Assembly: GCA_026388715.1 (NCBI GenBank)
Contig: JAPLJF010000015.1
Span: 1-43,814, forward strand
Length of the DNA: 43,814 nt
Origin: Deltaproteobacteria bacterium
GTDB lineage: Bacteria; Desulfobacterota; Desulfobulbia; Desulfobulbales; Desulfocapsaceae
Direction: 5' to 3'
The notes below the pieces were generated by a model. That model did no database searches. It worked only from the letters and a program-made list of their open reading frames with translations, and was not told the DNA's origin. Both the position numbers and the translations under genes were made by a program. Of this stretch, positions 25,316 through 34,235 are shown in pieces; within the stretch, counting starts at the first letter, position 1; every line of letters starts with the position of its first letter.

Positions 25316-25411
25316 CTTCTCTGTTCCCCTGTTTGGCCTTGACAGAGATCTTTTTTCGTTGTAAAAATTTTTTCCTTATCAAAATTAAACAGTCTCATTC
25401 GTTCCTGTCTC

Positions 25412-25440
25412 TTGACAGTTCGGGGAGCCAACAATACTGT
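25412..25440 (+). promoter_or_regulatory. Promoter of the glutamate synthase operon
   Basis: TTGACA (25412-25417), 17 bases, TACTGT (25435-25440). Transcription would begin near 25447. A weak hairpin with arms CTGCC (25454-25458) and GGCAG (25465-25469), followed by TTTTTATTT, would then lie at the very start of the leader. AGGAG of the first gene follows. Confidence 0.5.
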
Positions 25441-25499
25441 ATTATTTCAACCTCTGCCCATACAGGCAGTTTTTATTTCATTCATCAGGAGAACAATAC

Positions 25500-26642
25500 A
25501 TGTGTCGTTTAGCCCTGAAAACCGCCATTGAGCCTTTTTCACCCTATGAGGTTCTCACCGCCATGGAAGCCATGCAGGAAGGCTATGATGGCTCCGGGCT
25601 TGGCCTGTTACTGCGCGGTCTGAACTTTGAGGATTACAAATACGACTCAAAACACCCTGTTCTTTCCGGGATTGCCCATAGTGAAGCCGCCTGGCAGCGC
25701 CTGAACAGCATCATGGCGGAACGTGGTTATGAGCTGAAATATGACCACGAATTTGAGACCCATCCCGAGATGGTCGAGGCCAAGGATCGCTATCGCTATT
25801 TTGTCCGGGTCTATAAGATGCCCGCGGCCTTTGATGGCAAGAGCACGGAAGAGATCGAAAACGAACTGATGCTCACCCGCCTATTCCTGCGCGCCAACGG
25901 GGAAGAGCACGGCAGCGACCTCACTGCTTTTTCCTTCTGGCCGGATATGGCCTTGATCAAGGAAGTGGGCTGGCCCATGGATATCGGCAACGCCCTGACC
26001 CTCCATGACAACCGGATCACCTCGCGGGTCTGCATGGCCCAGGGCCGGCAGAACACCAACTACGGCATCAACCTCTACGCCTGCCACCCGTTCTTCATTC
26101 AGGGCATTGCCACCATGACCAACGGCGAGAACACAGCCTTTGTGCCCATCCGCGACTGGCTGCTCGGCAAGCACTTCCCTGGTTATATGGGGTATCAGAG
26201 TGACTCCGAGGTTTTTGCCCATATCCTCCATTACACCCTGAAACAGCTCAAGCTGCCCCTGCAGGCATATAAACATATCATCACCCCGCTTAAAAACGCG
26301 GAACTGGACAAACATCCCCAGGGCGTTTTCCTCAAGGGATTGCGTGATGCCTGTCGCCGGCTGATCATTGACGGCCCCAATGCCGTTATCGGCACCCTGC
26401 CCGATGAGACCTGCCTGCTGGTCATGGATCATAAAAAGATGCGGCCTGCCACCGTCGGCGGCAGAGACGGAGTCTGGGCCTTTGCCTCCGAGATGGGTGG
26501 CGTTGTGGCCATGGTCCCCGACCGTGACCCATCCCTTGATTTTCAACCTATGCGTGAACATACAATTATTGTAACACCCGAGAGAAAGGAACTGACAATA
26601 TGGTCTCAGCTCGATCCATATCCGTTGGCCCAAGTAGCTTAG
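25500..26642 (+). CDS. Glutamate synthase, glutaminase (class II GATase) subunit
   Basis: A 380-residue N-terminal-nucleophile amidotransferase. Cys2 directly after the start Met is the expected nucleophile that releases ammonia from glutamine. GYDGSGLGLLLRGL (about 28-41) and the GQRQNTN-like AQGRQNTNYGINLYA (about 180-194) match the glutaminase domain of archaeal-type split glutamate synthases. AGGAG stands before the ATG. The gene overlaps the next by 43 bases. Together the three genes make a complete glutamate synthase that converts glutamine and 2-oxoglutarate to two glutamates in the cytoplasm. In most bacteria this domain is fused at the N-terminus of GltB; here it is a separate protein. 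Confidence 0.9.
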   Translation: MCRLALKTAIEPFSPYEVLTAMEAMQEGYDGSGLGLLLRGLNFEDYKYDSKHPVLSGIAHSEAAWQRLNSIMAERGYELKYDHEFETHPEMVEAKDRYRYFVRVYKMPAAFDGKSTEEIENELMLTRLFLRANGEEHGSDLTAFSFWPDMALIKEVGWPMDIGNALTLHDNRITSRVCMAQGRQNTNYGINLYACHPFFIQGIATMTNGENTAFVPIRDWLLGKHFPGYMGYQSDSEVFAHILHYTLKQLKLPLQAYKHIITPLKNAELDKHPQGVFLKGLRDACRRLIIDGPNAVIGTLPDETCLLVMDHKKMRPATVGGRDGVWAFASEMGGVVAMVPDRDPSLDFQPMREHTIIVTPERKELTIWSQLDPYPLAQVA

Positions 26643-28240
26643 GCTACACGGACCTCCCCTGGATAATCCAGCACCGGGAAGACCGGTGCACCCTCTGCGG
26701 ACGCTGCACCGCTGTCTGCCCGAAAGAAGCAATCTATCTGGCCTACCGGCGGCAGAGGATGCCGAAGCTTGATGTCCTCAAGAAGGCACGCGGCAATGAG
26801 TACCGCACCTTTGTCGGCATCCGCCAGAAGACCAACATGGCCAATACCTGCATCGGCTGTTCCATGTGCACCATGGTCTGCCCGAATGAGGCGATCATGC
26901 CGGTGCCAAATACCAATGAACACCGCACCCTCTTCTTCCACAACCAGAAGGGGCAGCCCCAGACCCGTGGCGGCCGGAGAAATGTCAGCGGTCCGAATCT
27001 GCTTGACCGGATCATGTTTGACCGCATCTCCATGCTCACCGATCCGGCCCTCGACGCCGGACGCCATGAGTTCAACCTGACCACCACCCTCGGCCGGACC
27101 CTGGCCCCGGAAGAATTCCTGAAACGCCAGAGAGAAGGCGGCTGGATCCCCCCGACCCGTGAGATCTTCCCCTTTGTCATCGGCTCCATGTCCTTCGGCG
27201 CCCTCTCCCCCAATATGTGGCTGGGCCTGCTTCAGGGCGTGGCCTACTGCAATGAGGTGCTGGGCATTCCCGTGGTCATGTGTACCGGCGAAGGCGGCTG
27301 TCCGCCATGGATCTTGAAAAGCCCCTATCTCAAATACATCGTCCTGCAGATCGCATCCGGTTATTTTGGCTGGGATGAGATCATCCGTGCCATCCCCGAG
27401 ATGCAGTGCGACCCGGCGGCCATTGAGATCAAGTATGGTCAGGGAGCAAAACCAGGGGATGGCGGCCTGCTGATGTGGTTCAAGGTCTCTAAGCTGATCG
27501 CCCGTCTGCGCGGGGTGCCGGAGGGCGTTGACCTGCCTTCGCCGCCCGTGCACCAGACCCTCTACTCGATTGAAGAGAGCGTCATGAAGATGATCCAGAC
27601 CATGTCCACCGCCTTTGGCCACAAGGTCCCGGTTTATCCCAAGATCTCGGCCTCTACCTCGGCCAAATCGGTGCTCAACAATCTGGTGCGTAACCCTTAT
27701 GCCGGCGGACTGCTCATTGACGGCATTGATGGCGGCACGGGAGCTGCCTACAACATCTCCATGGACGCCACCGGTCATCCCATCGCCTCCAATGTCCGCG
27801 AATGTTATCTGGATCTGGTGGCCCAGGGCAAGCAGAACGAGATTCCCATCTTTGCAGCCGGGGGTATCGGCAAGAACGGCAATGTGACCCAGAACGGCAT
27901 GGCCCTCATCATGCTTGGCGCATCCGGGGTCCATATCGGTAAATATATCATGCAGTCGGTTGCCGGCTGCCTTGGCAACGAGAAGAACCGCTGCAACGTC
28001 TGCAACCTCGGCATCTGCCCCAAAGGCATCACCAGCCAGAACCCGAAGCTGTATCGCCGTCTCGATCCTGATCTGGTTGCCGAGCGGGTTGGCGAGGTGT
28101 TCATGTCCATCAGCACCGAGGCCAAAAAGATCATGGCACCGCTGGGCCGTTCCCAGAGTCTGCCCGTCGGCATGTCCGATGCCCTCGGTATCAGCGACAA
28201 GGATGCTGCTGATCGGCTGGGGATCAGATATGTCTGCTAA
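26600..28240 (+). CDS. Glutamate synthase, FMN/ferredoxin-domain subunit
   Basis: A 546-residue protein. Residues 25-100 hold two 4Fe-4S ferredoxin motifs (C30, C33, C36, C40 and C84, C87, C90, C94). The rest is the FMN-binding TIM-barrel synthase domain, with SMSFGALSPNMW, STSAKSVLNNLVRNPYAGGL and DGGTGAAYNISMD. C465, C468 and C473 in NRCNVCNLGICPKGI fit the 3Fe-4S cluster. It catalyses transfer of ammonia to 2-oxoglutarate. The inserted ferredoxins suggest reduction by ferredoxin or by the fused GltD partner encoded next. It overlaps its neighbours by 43 and 11 bases, implying coupled translation. The gene start lies inside the end of the glutaminase gene. Confidence 0.9.
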   Translation: MVSARSISVGPSSLGYTDLPWIIQHREDRCTLCGRCTAVCPKEAIYLAYRRQRMPKLDVLKKARGNEYRTFVGIRQKTNMANTCIGCSMCTMVCPNEAIMPVPNTNEHRTLFFHNQKGQPQTRGGRRNVSGPNLLDRIMFDRISMLTDPALDAGRHEFNLTTTLGRTLAPEEFLKRQREGGWIPPTREIFPFVIGSMSFGALSPNMWLGLLQGVAYCNEVLGIPVVMCTGEGGCPPWILKSPYLKYIVLQIASGYFGWDEIIRAIPEMQCDPAAIEIKYGQGAKPGDGGLLMWFKVSKLIARLRGVPEGVDLPSPPVHQTLYSIEESVMKMIQTMSTAFGHKVPVYPKISASTSAKSVLNNLVRNPYAGGLLIDGIDGGTGAAYNISMDATGHPIASNVRECYLDLVAQGKQNEIPIFAAGGIGKNGNVTQNGMALIMLGASGVHIGKYIMQSVAGCLGNEKNRCNVCNLGICPKGITSQNPKLYRRLDPDLVAERVGEVFMSISTEAKKIMAPLGRSQSLPVGMSDALGISDKDAADRLGIRYVC

Positions 28241-30641
28241 GAAAAAAAATAAATCTGATTTTGAGGAGTTCTCAGTGAGTACGATCGTTGTAAAAGGTCT
28301 TGACGAAAATGGCCATCGTATCAGTTCCATGGTTTTTGAGAAACTGGTACGGGAGGCCGCGGACAAGACAAATCACCTCAGTCTGGAGACCTTTGGCCAG
28401 CACAATATCGGCATACGACTCCACCGCCAGGACGGTCTGACTATCGAGACCACAGGTCCTGCCGGTCAACGTCTGGGTTGCATGGGTATGCCCGGCACCT
28501 CGATCATCTGCCACGGCTCGGCCTCAGACGACGTCGGCTACCTCAATATCGGAGCCGTGATCACTGTCCTTGGGGATGCCACCAATGGGGTGTGCAGCGC
28601 CATGGCCAACGGCAAGGTGTACATCCGAGGCTCTATCGGCGCCCGTGGTCTGACCATGACCAAATGGAATCCTGACTATCAACGGCCGGAGCTGTGGGTA
28701 CTCGGTTCCACCGGTGACTCCTTTGCCGAGTTCAACTGCGGCGGGATCGCCGTGGTCTGCGGCATTGATGCCAAAAATCCGGCCAATGTCCTGGGTTATC
28801 GGCCCTGTATCGGCATGGTTGGCGGCACCATCTATTTCCGCGGCCCGATCGACGGTTCCTACTCCAAAACCAATGCCCGCCTTGCCCGGCCGACAGATGA
28901 GCAATGGCAGTGGCTCATGGAGGGAATGAGCAAATATCTGCAAAACATTGACCGCACCGACCTCCTGTCCACCCTTGGTGTCCGCGATGAATGGCAGATG
29001 TTCCTGACCGTTACCCCGCAGGAGAGGGCCTTGATGTTTTCCGGCCCCATGCCCATGGCCGAATTCCGCAACAAGCACTGGAACAAGGCCTTTGGCGGCG
29101 GCGATCCGTTGCGCGATCTGGCCCCCGGTCTTGACCGCAGCCCCATTGAAGCGGTGCCCACCGGCGATCTGCGCCGCAAAAAACCCTTCTGGGCCAACCG
29201 CGAATCGGCAGCCCCCTGCACCTATTACTGCCCGGTCCACATCCCCACCGTCGACCGCCTGCGTCTCATCCGGGAAGGCAAATTTGATGAGGCCTATGAG
29301 ATGCTCCTGCGCTACACCCCGCTGCCGGCATCGGTCTGTGGGGGAGTCTGTCCAAACCTGTGCATGGAAAACTGTTCCCGATCAGGCGTTGATGAGTCCA
29401 TCGACGTCCAGCTTCTCGGTCGTGCCGTTGCCAATGTACCGGCTCCGGCCATGGCCGCACCCATCGGCAAGAAGGTGGCCATCATCGGCGGCGGTCCGGC
29501 AGGCATGAACACCGCCTGGCAACTGGCCCAGGCCGGGGTTGAGGCCCATATATTTGAACAGGACAAACAGATTGGCGGCAAGCTGGCCCAGGTTATCCCT
29601 TGGGAGCGCCTGTCCAAGGCCGTGTGGGATCAGGAGATCAAACGTTTTCTCGATACCCCCAATATTCATGTCCACTTGAATGTGAGCATGAACAAGGAGA
29701 AGTTCCAGGAACTACAGAACAGCTTTGATTACGTGGTGGTGGCAGTCGGCACCCATGAGCCGCGCCGCATCCCCTTTCCCGGCAATGAAAAGGTTATCCC
29801 TGCCCTGCACTTCCTTAAAAATGCCAAAAGTGCAACCCCTGACAAGGTGGGCAAGGAAGTGGTCATCATCGGGGCCGGTAATGTCGGTTGTGATGTTGCC
29901 TGTGAGGCCTACCGGCTTGGCGCCGAACAAGTCACTCTCGTTGATATCCAGAAACCGCTGGCCTTCGGCAAGGAAAAAGAAGCGGCAGAGGCCCTGGGCG
30001 CGGTCTTCCGCTGGCCGGTCATGACCCGCGAAGTAACCGATGAGGGACTGGTCATGGACACCGGTGAGTTGATCCCGGCACAGACGGTGATCATCTCCAT
30101 CGGTGATGTCCCGGCGCTGAAATTCCTGCCGGAAAATGTTGAGACTATCACCGTTGGCGGAGCAGCATGGATCAAGACCCAGGAGTCACATCTTACCTCT
30201 AACGCCAAGGTTCTGGCAGTCGGCGATGTGGAAAAACCAGGTCTGGCCACCAACGCCCTGGGAGCCGGAAAGGCAGCGGCCGAATTTATCATTGCCAATT
30301 TCAAGGGTGTCCAGTGGAAACCATTTGCCCAGCACCCCATCACCCAGCAGGCTCTGACCATCACCCATTATGTGCCGGATGAGCATATGCGCATCCACAC
30401 CGAGCAGGCCCAGGCCGAAAGCTGTCTTTCCTGCGCTTCCTGCCGTGACTGTCATCTCTGCGAGACCATCTGTCCCACCGGTGCCATCTCCCGGCGCGAG
30501 ATAGAATACGGTCATACCAATGGCTACGAATCAGGACTGGATGGCAGCTGGGAGTACATCTCAGACGACAAGAAGTGTATTGCCTGTGGCTTCTGCGCCG
30601 ACACCTGTCCCTGCGGTATCTGGATGATACGTACTTTTTAA
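28230..30641 (+). CDS. Fused GXGXG and GltD-like NADPH oxidoreductase subunit of glutamate synthase
   Basis: An 803-residue fusion. About 55-260 is the GXGXG beta-helix that normally ends GltB, with GCMGMPGTSIICHGSA and MANGKVYIRGSIGARGLT. Residues about 325-720 form a GltD-type unit: an N-terminal cysteine region (CTYYCPVHIP, CGGVCPNLCMENC), GGGPAGM for FAD and GAGNVGCD for NAD(P)H. The C-terminus adds more iron-sulfur sites (CLSCASCRDCHLCETICP from C732, then CIACGFCADTCPCG near 783). It would feed electrons from NAD(P)H, or ferredoxin, into the FMN subunit. The ATG at 28230 is preferred, since the longer frame upstream lies inside the preceding gene in another frame and lacks homology. A strong terminator follows. 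Confidence 0.88.
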   Translation: MSAKKKNKSDFEEFSVSTIVVKGLDENGHRISSMVFEKLVREAADKTNHLSLETFGQHNIGIRLHRQDGLTIETTGPAGQRLGCMGMPGTSIICHGSASDDVGYLNIGAVITVLGDATNGVCSAMANGKVYIRGSIGARGLTMTKWNPDYQRPELWVLGSTGDSFAEFNCGGIAVVCGIDAKNPANVLGYRPCIGMVGGTIYFRGPIDGSYSKTNARLARPTDEQWQWLMEGMSKYLQNIDRTDLLSTLGVRDEWQMFLTVTPQERALMFSGPMPMAEFRNKHWNKAFGGGDPLRDLAPGLDRSPIEAVPTGDLRRKKPFWANRESAAPCTYYCPVHIPTVDRLRLIREGKFDEAYEMLLRYTPLPASVCGGVCPNLCMENCSRSGVDESIDVQLLGRAVANVPAPAMAAPIGKKVAIIGGGPAGMNTAWQLAQAGVEAHIFEQDKQIGGKLAQVIPWERLSKAVWDQEIKRFLDTPNIHVHLNVSMNKEKFQELQNSFDYVVVAVGTHEPRRIPFPGNEKVIPALHFLKNAKSATPDKVGKEVVIIGAGNVGCDVACEAYRLGAEQVTLVDIQKPLAFGKEKEAAEALGAVFRWPVMTREVTDEGLVMDTGELIPAQTVIISIGDVPALKFLPENVETITVGGAAWIKTQESHLTSNAKVLAVGDVEKPGLATNALGAGKAAAEFIIANFKGVQWKPFAQHPITQQALTITHYVPDEHMRIHTEQAQAESCLSCASCRDCHLCETICPTGAISRREIEYGHTNGYESGLDGSWEYISDDKKCIACGFCADTCPCGIWMIRTF

Positions 30642-30667
30642 GTTTTTTTTATTATTGAGCACAAACC

Positions 30668-30708
30668 AAAAAATCCCTTCAGGAGAAGCTCCTGAAGGGA
30701 TTTTTTTT
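30668..30708. terminator. Strong bidirectional rho-independent terminator
   Basis: A perfect stem formed by AAATCCCTTCAGGAG and its complement around a 3-base loop, with A-rich sequence before and eight T after. It stands between the convergent glutamate synthase operon and the flavoprotein gene and should stop transcription from both sides. Confidence 0.9.
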
Positions 30709-30773
30709 ATTTCATCATCAATCCCGCTTCAATCACTATAGGATCATGAAAACCGCCGGCCTCGCACCGGAAG

Positions 30774-32351
30774 CTATCCTTCCGATACATGTATTTCCAC
30801 CGCCCTGATGGCATCGGCGGCAGAACTGGTTATGCCGCCGGTATAGCCTGAACCTTCACCTATCGGATACAAATTTTTGATATTTACCGATTCATATTTT
30901 TCATTGCGTTGAATCCGCACCGGAGATGACGTCCTGGTTTCCGCCCCTAACAAGATCGCCTGACTGGAGACAAAGAGGGGCACTTCCTCTCTCCATTGAT
31001 GAAAGGCGGCCGACAGCTCCTTCACCACAAATCCCGGGAGGATCTCTTTCATATCCGCAGCAACGGCCCCCATCTTATATGAGGTTTGATGCAGGCCGGC
31101 CGAGTTGCTCTCGCCCAAAAAATTCATCAGATTCTGGGCCGGGACCTCCCATCTTCCTCCTCCGGCGCTAAAGGCCTTGCGTTCAATATCCTTCTGGAAT
31201 TCTAAACCCGCCAAGGGACTGGCTGATTGATAATCTTCCGCGTGACAGCTCACCACCAGGGCGGCATTGGAAAGAGGTGAGGACCGGCGCGAGTAGCTCA
31301 TCCCGTTGAGAACCAGCAGTCCTGGCTCAGAAGAGGCATTCACGACCTCGCCGCCCGGACACATGCAGAAGGTATAAACTCCCCGCCGGATTTTTCGATT
31401 GGTATAATTCAAAGAATAGGTGGCAGCCCCCAGACCAGGGAAATCCTTATATTTGTCGCCATAGCGCATACGGTTAATGGTTTCGACCGGATGCTCTATC
31501 CTCACCCCCACAGAAATCGGTCTCTGCTCCATGGCAACACCTTTTTCATGCATCATCGCCAGAGTATCGCGCGCCGAATGGCCCAGGGCAATATAGATAC
31601 GGGAAGAGAGATATTCCCGCTCATCATTGATGATAATACCTGAGGCCATACCCTCTGCGATCAGGATGTCCGTCATTTTTGCGCCATACTGAATCTCCCC
31701 GCCCCGCTCAAGGATATAGGTTCGTATATTACGAACAATGGCGCACAACACATCGGTGCCCAGATGGGGTTTGCTGATGTACTCTATTTCTGCAGGCGCA
31801 CCAAATTTGACAAAGGTCTGCAACACCCGGTGGACATAGCCCGTATTATTATTTCTCCGGGAAAAAAGCTTGCCGTCCGAGTAGGAACCGGCGCCGCCTT
31901 CACCAAACTGGATATTGGATTCAGGGTTGAGCTCCCTCTCTTTTATAAATCTTTGCACATCAATGGAGCGTTCTTCTATCTTTTTTCCTCGTTCAAAGAT
32001 CAGAGGTTTCAACCCACAATCAATAAGTTCAAGGGCAGCAAACATGCCGGCAGGCCCGAAACCGACGATGACAGGCCGCTCCTTACTCCGGGCTGTTTTC
32101 CTATCTATTTTCAGTGTTTCTGTGTAGGATGAGAAGTTTTGCTTGTTTGCAAAGCTGTCAGCAGTCCTGACAACGAGTGAAACTTTGTAAAAGAACTGTT
32201 CTTTGTTGCGGACATCAAGGGATTTACTCAGAATTTTGGCGATGGATATATTCCCTGCGCCTATTTGCAGCATTTGTGAAGCGGCATTTACATATTCGTC
32301 CATGCCGTCTTTTTCAATGGGAATTTGCAAATTGCTCAATATCAGATCCAA
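30774..32351 (-). CDS. COG2509-type FAD-dependent dehydrogenase
   Basis: A 525-residue flavoprotein. An N-terminal domain (1-90) precedes the Rossmann motif GFGPAGM (97-103). FGEGGAGSYSDGKLFSR, YTFCMCPGGEVVNASSE and the C-terminal GEGSGYTGGITSSAADAI follow, all typical of the uncharacterised COG2509 family. The start is a TTG at 32351 with AGGA eight bases upstream; no ATG fits the conserved N-terminus. It is a single gene, convergent with the glutamate synthase operon. The substrate is unknown in the family, so only a redox role is inferred. Confidence 0.85.
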   Translation of the reverse strand: MDLILSNLQIPIEKDGMDEYVNAASQMLQIGAGNISIAKILSKSLDVRNKEQFFYKVSLVVRTADSFANKQNFSSYTETLKIDRKTARSKERPVIVGFGPAGMFAALELIDCGLKPLIFERGKKIEERSIDVQRFIKERELNPESNIQFGEGGAGSYSDGKLFSRRNNNTGYVHRVLQTFVKFGAPAEIEYISKPHLGTDVLCAIVRNIRTYILERGGEIQYGAKMTDILIAEGMASGIIINDEREYLSSRIYIALGHSARDTLAMMHEKGVAMEQRPISVGVRIEHPVETINRMRYGDKYKDFPGLGAATYSLNYTNRKIRRGVYTFCMCPGGEVVNASSEPGLLVLNGMSYSRRSSPLSNAALVVSCHAEDYQSASPLAGLEFQKDIERKAFSAGGGRWEVPAQNLMNFLGESNSAGLHQTSYKMGAVAADMKEILPGFVVKELSAAFHQWREEVPLFVSSQAILLGAETRTSSPVRIQRNEKYESVNIKNLYPIGEGSGYTGGITSSAADAIRAVEIHVSEG

Positions 32352-33146
32352 AAGAACGTTCCTCTCTCTATTTTTTTTATGGGCTTATAGGGACAAAAAA
32401 GGGGCAAATTTATCTTTTCCCGCATTTCAGACGAGACAAATAATTATCCCAGTCATAATCAAACATCCTAACCGCCACGACATGGCCCCTTCTTTGCCGA
32501 CACCCACGGCAGAACCGGGCGGTAGGCTGGCATTATCGGAACGTTGCTTAAGAAATTCTGATATAAATACTCTCGACAATTGATAACTGGCAGCAGCACG
32601 GAGGCCCAGTCACCTCTCAGCGTCATACTATTGCATCCTGTTCCTGATGTCTATCACGGAAAAGGGGCTGTCATGGCAGTCTTTGGTGAGTTCCATAGCC
32701 TTCTCTTTACTGATCAGGAGGAATCTCCTGCCATGGATTCAAAATTTGATATAAAAATAGAGGCCACAAAACAAAGGAGACCACACTTAAGTTCTCTGAC
32801 GAGTGTGGTGCAATTATGAAAAATTATGTATAGTATCCATATAAATAGGCAAGTGCGAAGATATTTTTGATAGCAATACTTAATCACTCGCTTCAGCGGA
32901 CCGTTCAAACCGTCACTTGGTTTGCCCGGAACATTCAAGGGCGTCATACCTGATCTTTGCATATTTTTCCCAATTAAGGGTTGCAGTCATGATAGATGAA
33001 CACTACATTGCGAGAATTCACAGGTCTCGTTATTCTGTGATTTTTTCACCATTCTGCTAATCATCGAGACCAGATCTGCTAATCCTTGTTTTTCTCAAGC
33101 TATCAATCCACGACGATCTAAAACTAAGACAGAGGACACAAAAAAT
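32352..33146. other. Gene-poor AT-rich stretch
   Basis: Nearly 800 bases without a supported gene. Two short frames (32580-32819 plus, 32714-32962 minus) have no recognisable domain. A small hairpin (CAGGAG-GAAT-CTCCTG) lies at 32715-32730. A weak terminator-like structure lies at 33018-33046, with TCACAG and CTGTGA arms followed by six T. The stretch may be decayed coding DNA and contains promoters only by default. Confidence 0.5.
33018..33046 (+). terminator. Weak terminator-like hairpin
   Basis: TCACAG (33018-33023) and CTGTGA (33035-33040) pair around an 11-base loop, then TTTTTT. The stem is short and no clear gene ends upstream, so it may not function. Confidence 0.25.
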
Positions 33147-34046
33147 ATGTTTGAAACTATAAAGAGTGTTGTCTACCACATTCTAATACTTGCCTTGAGC
33201 GCTGCCATTGCGCTCTCACTGCCCTACACCGGCAAGTTCATTGCAGACAATTACCTGATCTACTGGACACTCATCGAAAGCCAAAAGGCATTCCTCATCG
33301 GCGTGGAGATTGCGGTGGCGGTACTTCTCATCATGCTTTTCAACTATTTGGGGAGTAACTGGAAAAACAGCAAATTCTCTAAAATGGCGCGCAAGGATAT
33401 GGGCCTTGTCCTGGCAACGAATCCCAAAAGTCTTCGCACAAAAAAACGACTCAAAAAGTTCAAGGAACAACAGGGAACGGCAAAGGATGTGATGTTGATC
33501 GGCTCAACGGGTTGCAATACATTTGTAAACCCGGAGAGCGACCTGCACGATGTAATGCAGAATTGTCGTGAAGCAAAGATAATGCTTCTGAACCCCTTCG
33601 GTGAAGGGGCAATTCTCCGGACAAAGAGCATTCCTGATCCTGACATCACGCTTGAACATTTCAGGGATCAGCTAACAAAAAGTGTCGATTTTTTAAAAAG
33701 TCTTAAAGTTCTCCAGAAAGATATAAGACTGAAGCTGTACGATGAAACACCATTGTTCAAGCTTACTGTCCTCGGAGATTATATCTTCATGAAGTATTAT
33801 CACTCGGGACTGAACGTTCAGGAGATGACGGAATATGTATTTAAACATTCTGCAAACCACAGCAGCCTGTTCCATCCCCTTTATCAGTTTTTTCTTTCGA
33901 AATGGCGCGACCCGAATATCCCGGAATACGATTTTGATACAGACGAGCTGGTATACAAGGATGATTCCGGAAATGAGGTTAAAAGAGAGAAACTTGATCA
34001 AAGAACAAGAGAGATATATGTTGGAAAAAGGGACATCAATATTTGA
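33147..34046 (+). CDS. Orphan membrane protein: two TM segments and a cytosolic domain
   Basis: A 299-residue protein that I do not recognise with certainty. Two hydrophobic segments (about 8-30 and 46-67) anchor it, and a cytosolic domain follows at about 95-260. The domain has VMLIGSTGCNTFV, then a block on paired acidic and polar residues (REAKIMLLNPFGEGA), and a C-terminal half with IRLKLYDETPLFKL and DYIFMKYYHSG. The alternation recalls phospholipase-D-like or DUF5919-type sensor domains, but the HKD catalytic motif is absent. AGAGGAC precedes the ATG. It stands alone in an AT-rich area between decayed DNA and a convergent gene. It could be a membrane-bound sensor or effector. Confidence 0.75.
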   Translation: MFETIKSVVYHILILALSAAIALSLPYTGKFIADNYLIYWTLIESQKAFLIGVEIAVAVLLIMLFNYLGSNWKNSKFSKMARKDMGLVLATNPKSLRTKKRLKKFKEQQGTAKDVMLIGSTGCNTFVNPESDLHDVMQNCREAKIMLLNPFGEGAILRTKSIPDPDITLEHFRDQLTKSVDFLKSLKVLQKDIRLKLYDETPLFKLTVLGDYIFMKYYHSGLNVQEMTEYVFKHSANHSSLFHPLYQFFLSKWRDPNIPEYDFDTDELVYKDDSGNEVKREKLDQRTREIYVGKRDINI

Positions 34047-34176
34047 TCCTCAACATAATGGAGGCGTCCATTATTTTCAATCGCCACCCGTTTCCGTAAT
34101 ATTATTTTGACAATTTCTCTGGTTAGTTCAATTTTATAAAATGATGCCTATCGATCGGCATAAGCTGCAGCCGATG

Positions 34177-34218
34177 CAGCCGGACTTTTGCGAGGGAACT
34201 CGACCGCAGGTCCGGCTG
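34177..34218. terminator. Hairpin between convergent genes
   Basis: CAGCCGGAC (34177-34185) and its complement (34210-34218) pair around 24 bases. No T-run follows. It may end both converging transcripts or be a REP-like element. Confidence 0.35.
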
Positions 34219-34235
34219 TGAGCTTGATACGGTTG

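Larger units (their letters stand above)
24940..25499. other. Gap with IS110 remnant and two promoters
   Basis: Holds a degraded transposase fragment (25171-25315, minus strand) and two promoter candidates before the glutamate synthase operon. Promoter one is TTGACA at 25339-25344 with TAAAAA at 25362-25367. Promoter two is at 25412-25440. A small GC hairpin (CAGCCG/CGGCTG) lies at 24986-25003. An uninterrupted plus-strand frame from about 24980 to 25180 shows no recognisable protein. No intact gene is seen. Confidence 0.55.

Noticed and set aside
27915..28229. N-terminal extension of the GXGXG-GltD fusion
   Set aside because: It overlaps the preceding gene in another frame and is Ser/Arg/Pro-rich without homology. 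The ATG at 28230 fits better.
26639..28366. A 575-residue open frame antisense to the glutamate synthase FMN subunit
   Set aside because: It is a shadow of a gene with clear iron-sulfur and FMN motifs; it has no recognisable domain.
32580..32962. Two short open frames on opposite strands
   Set aside because: They overlap each other, have no domain, weak starts and no operon context.
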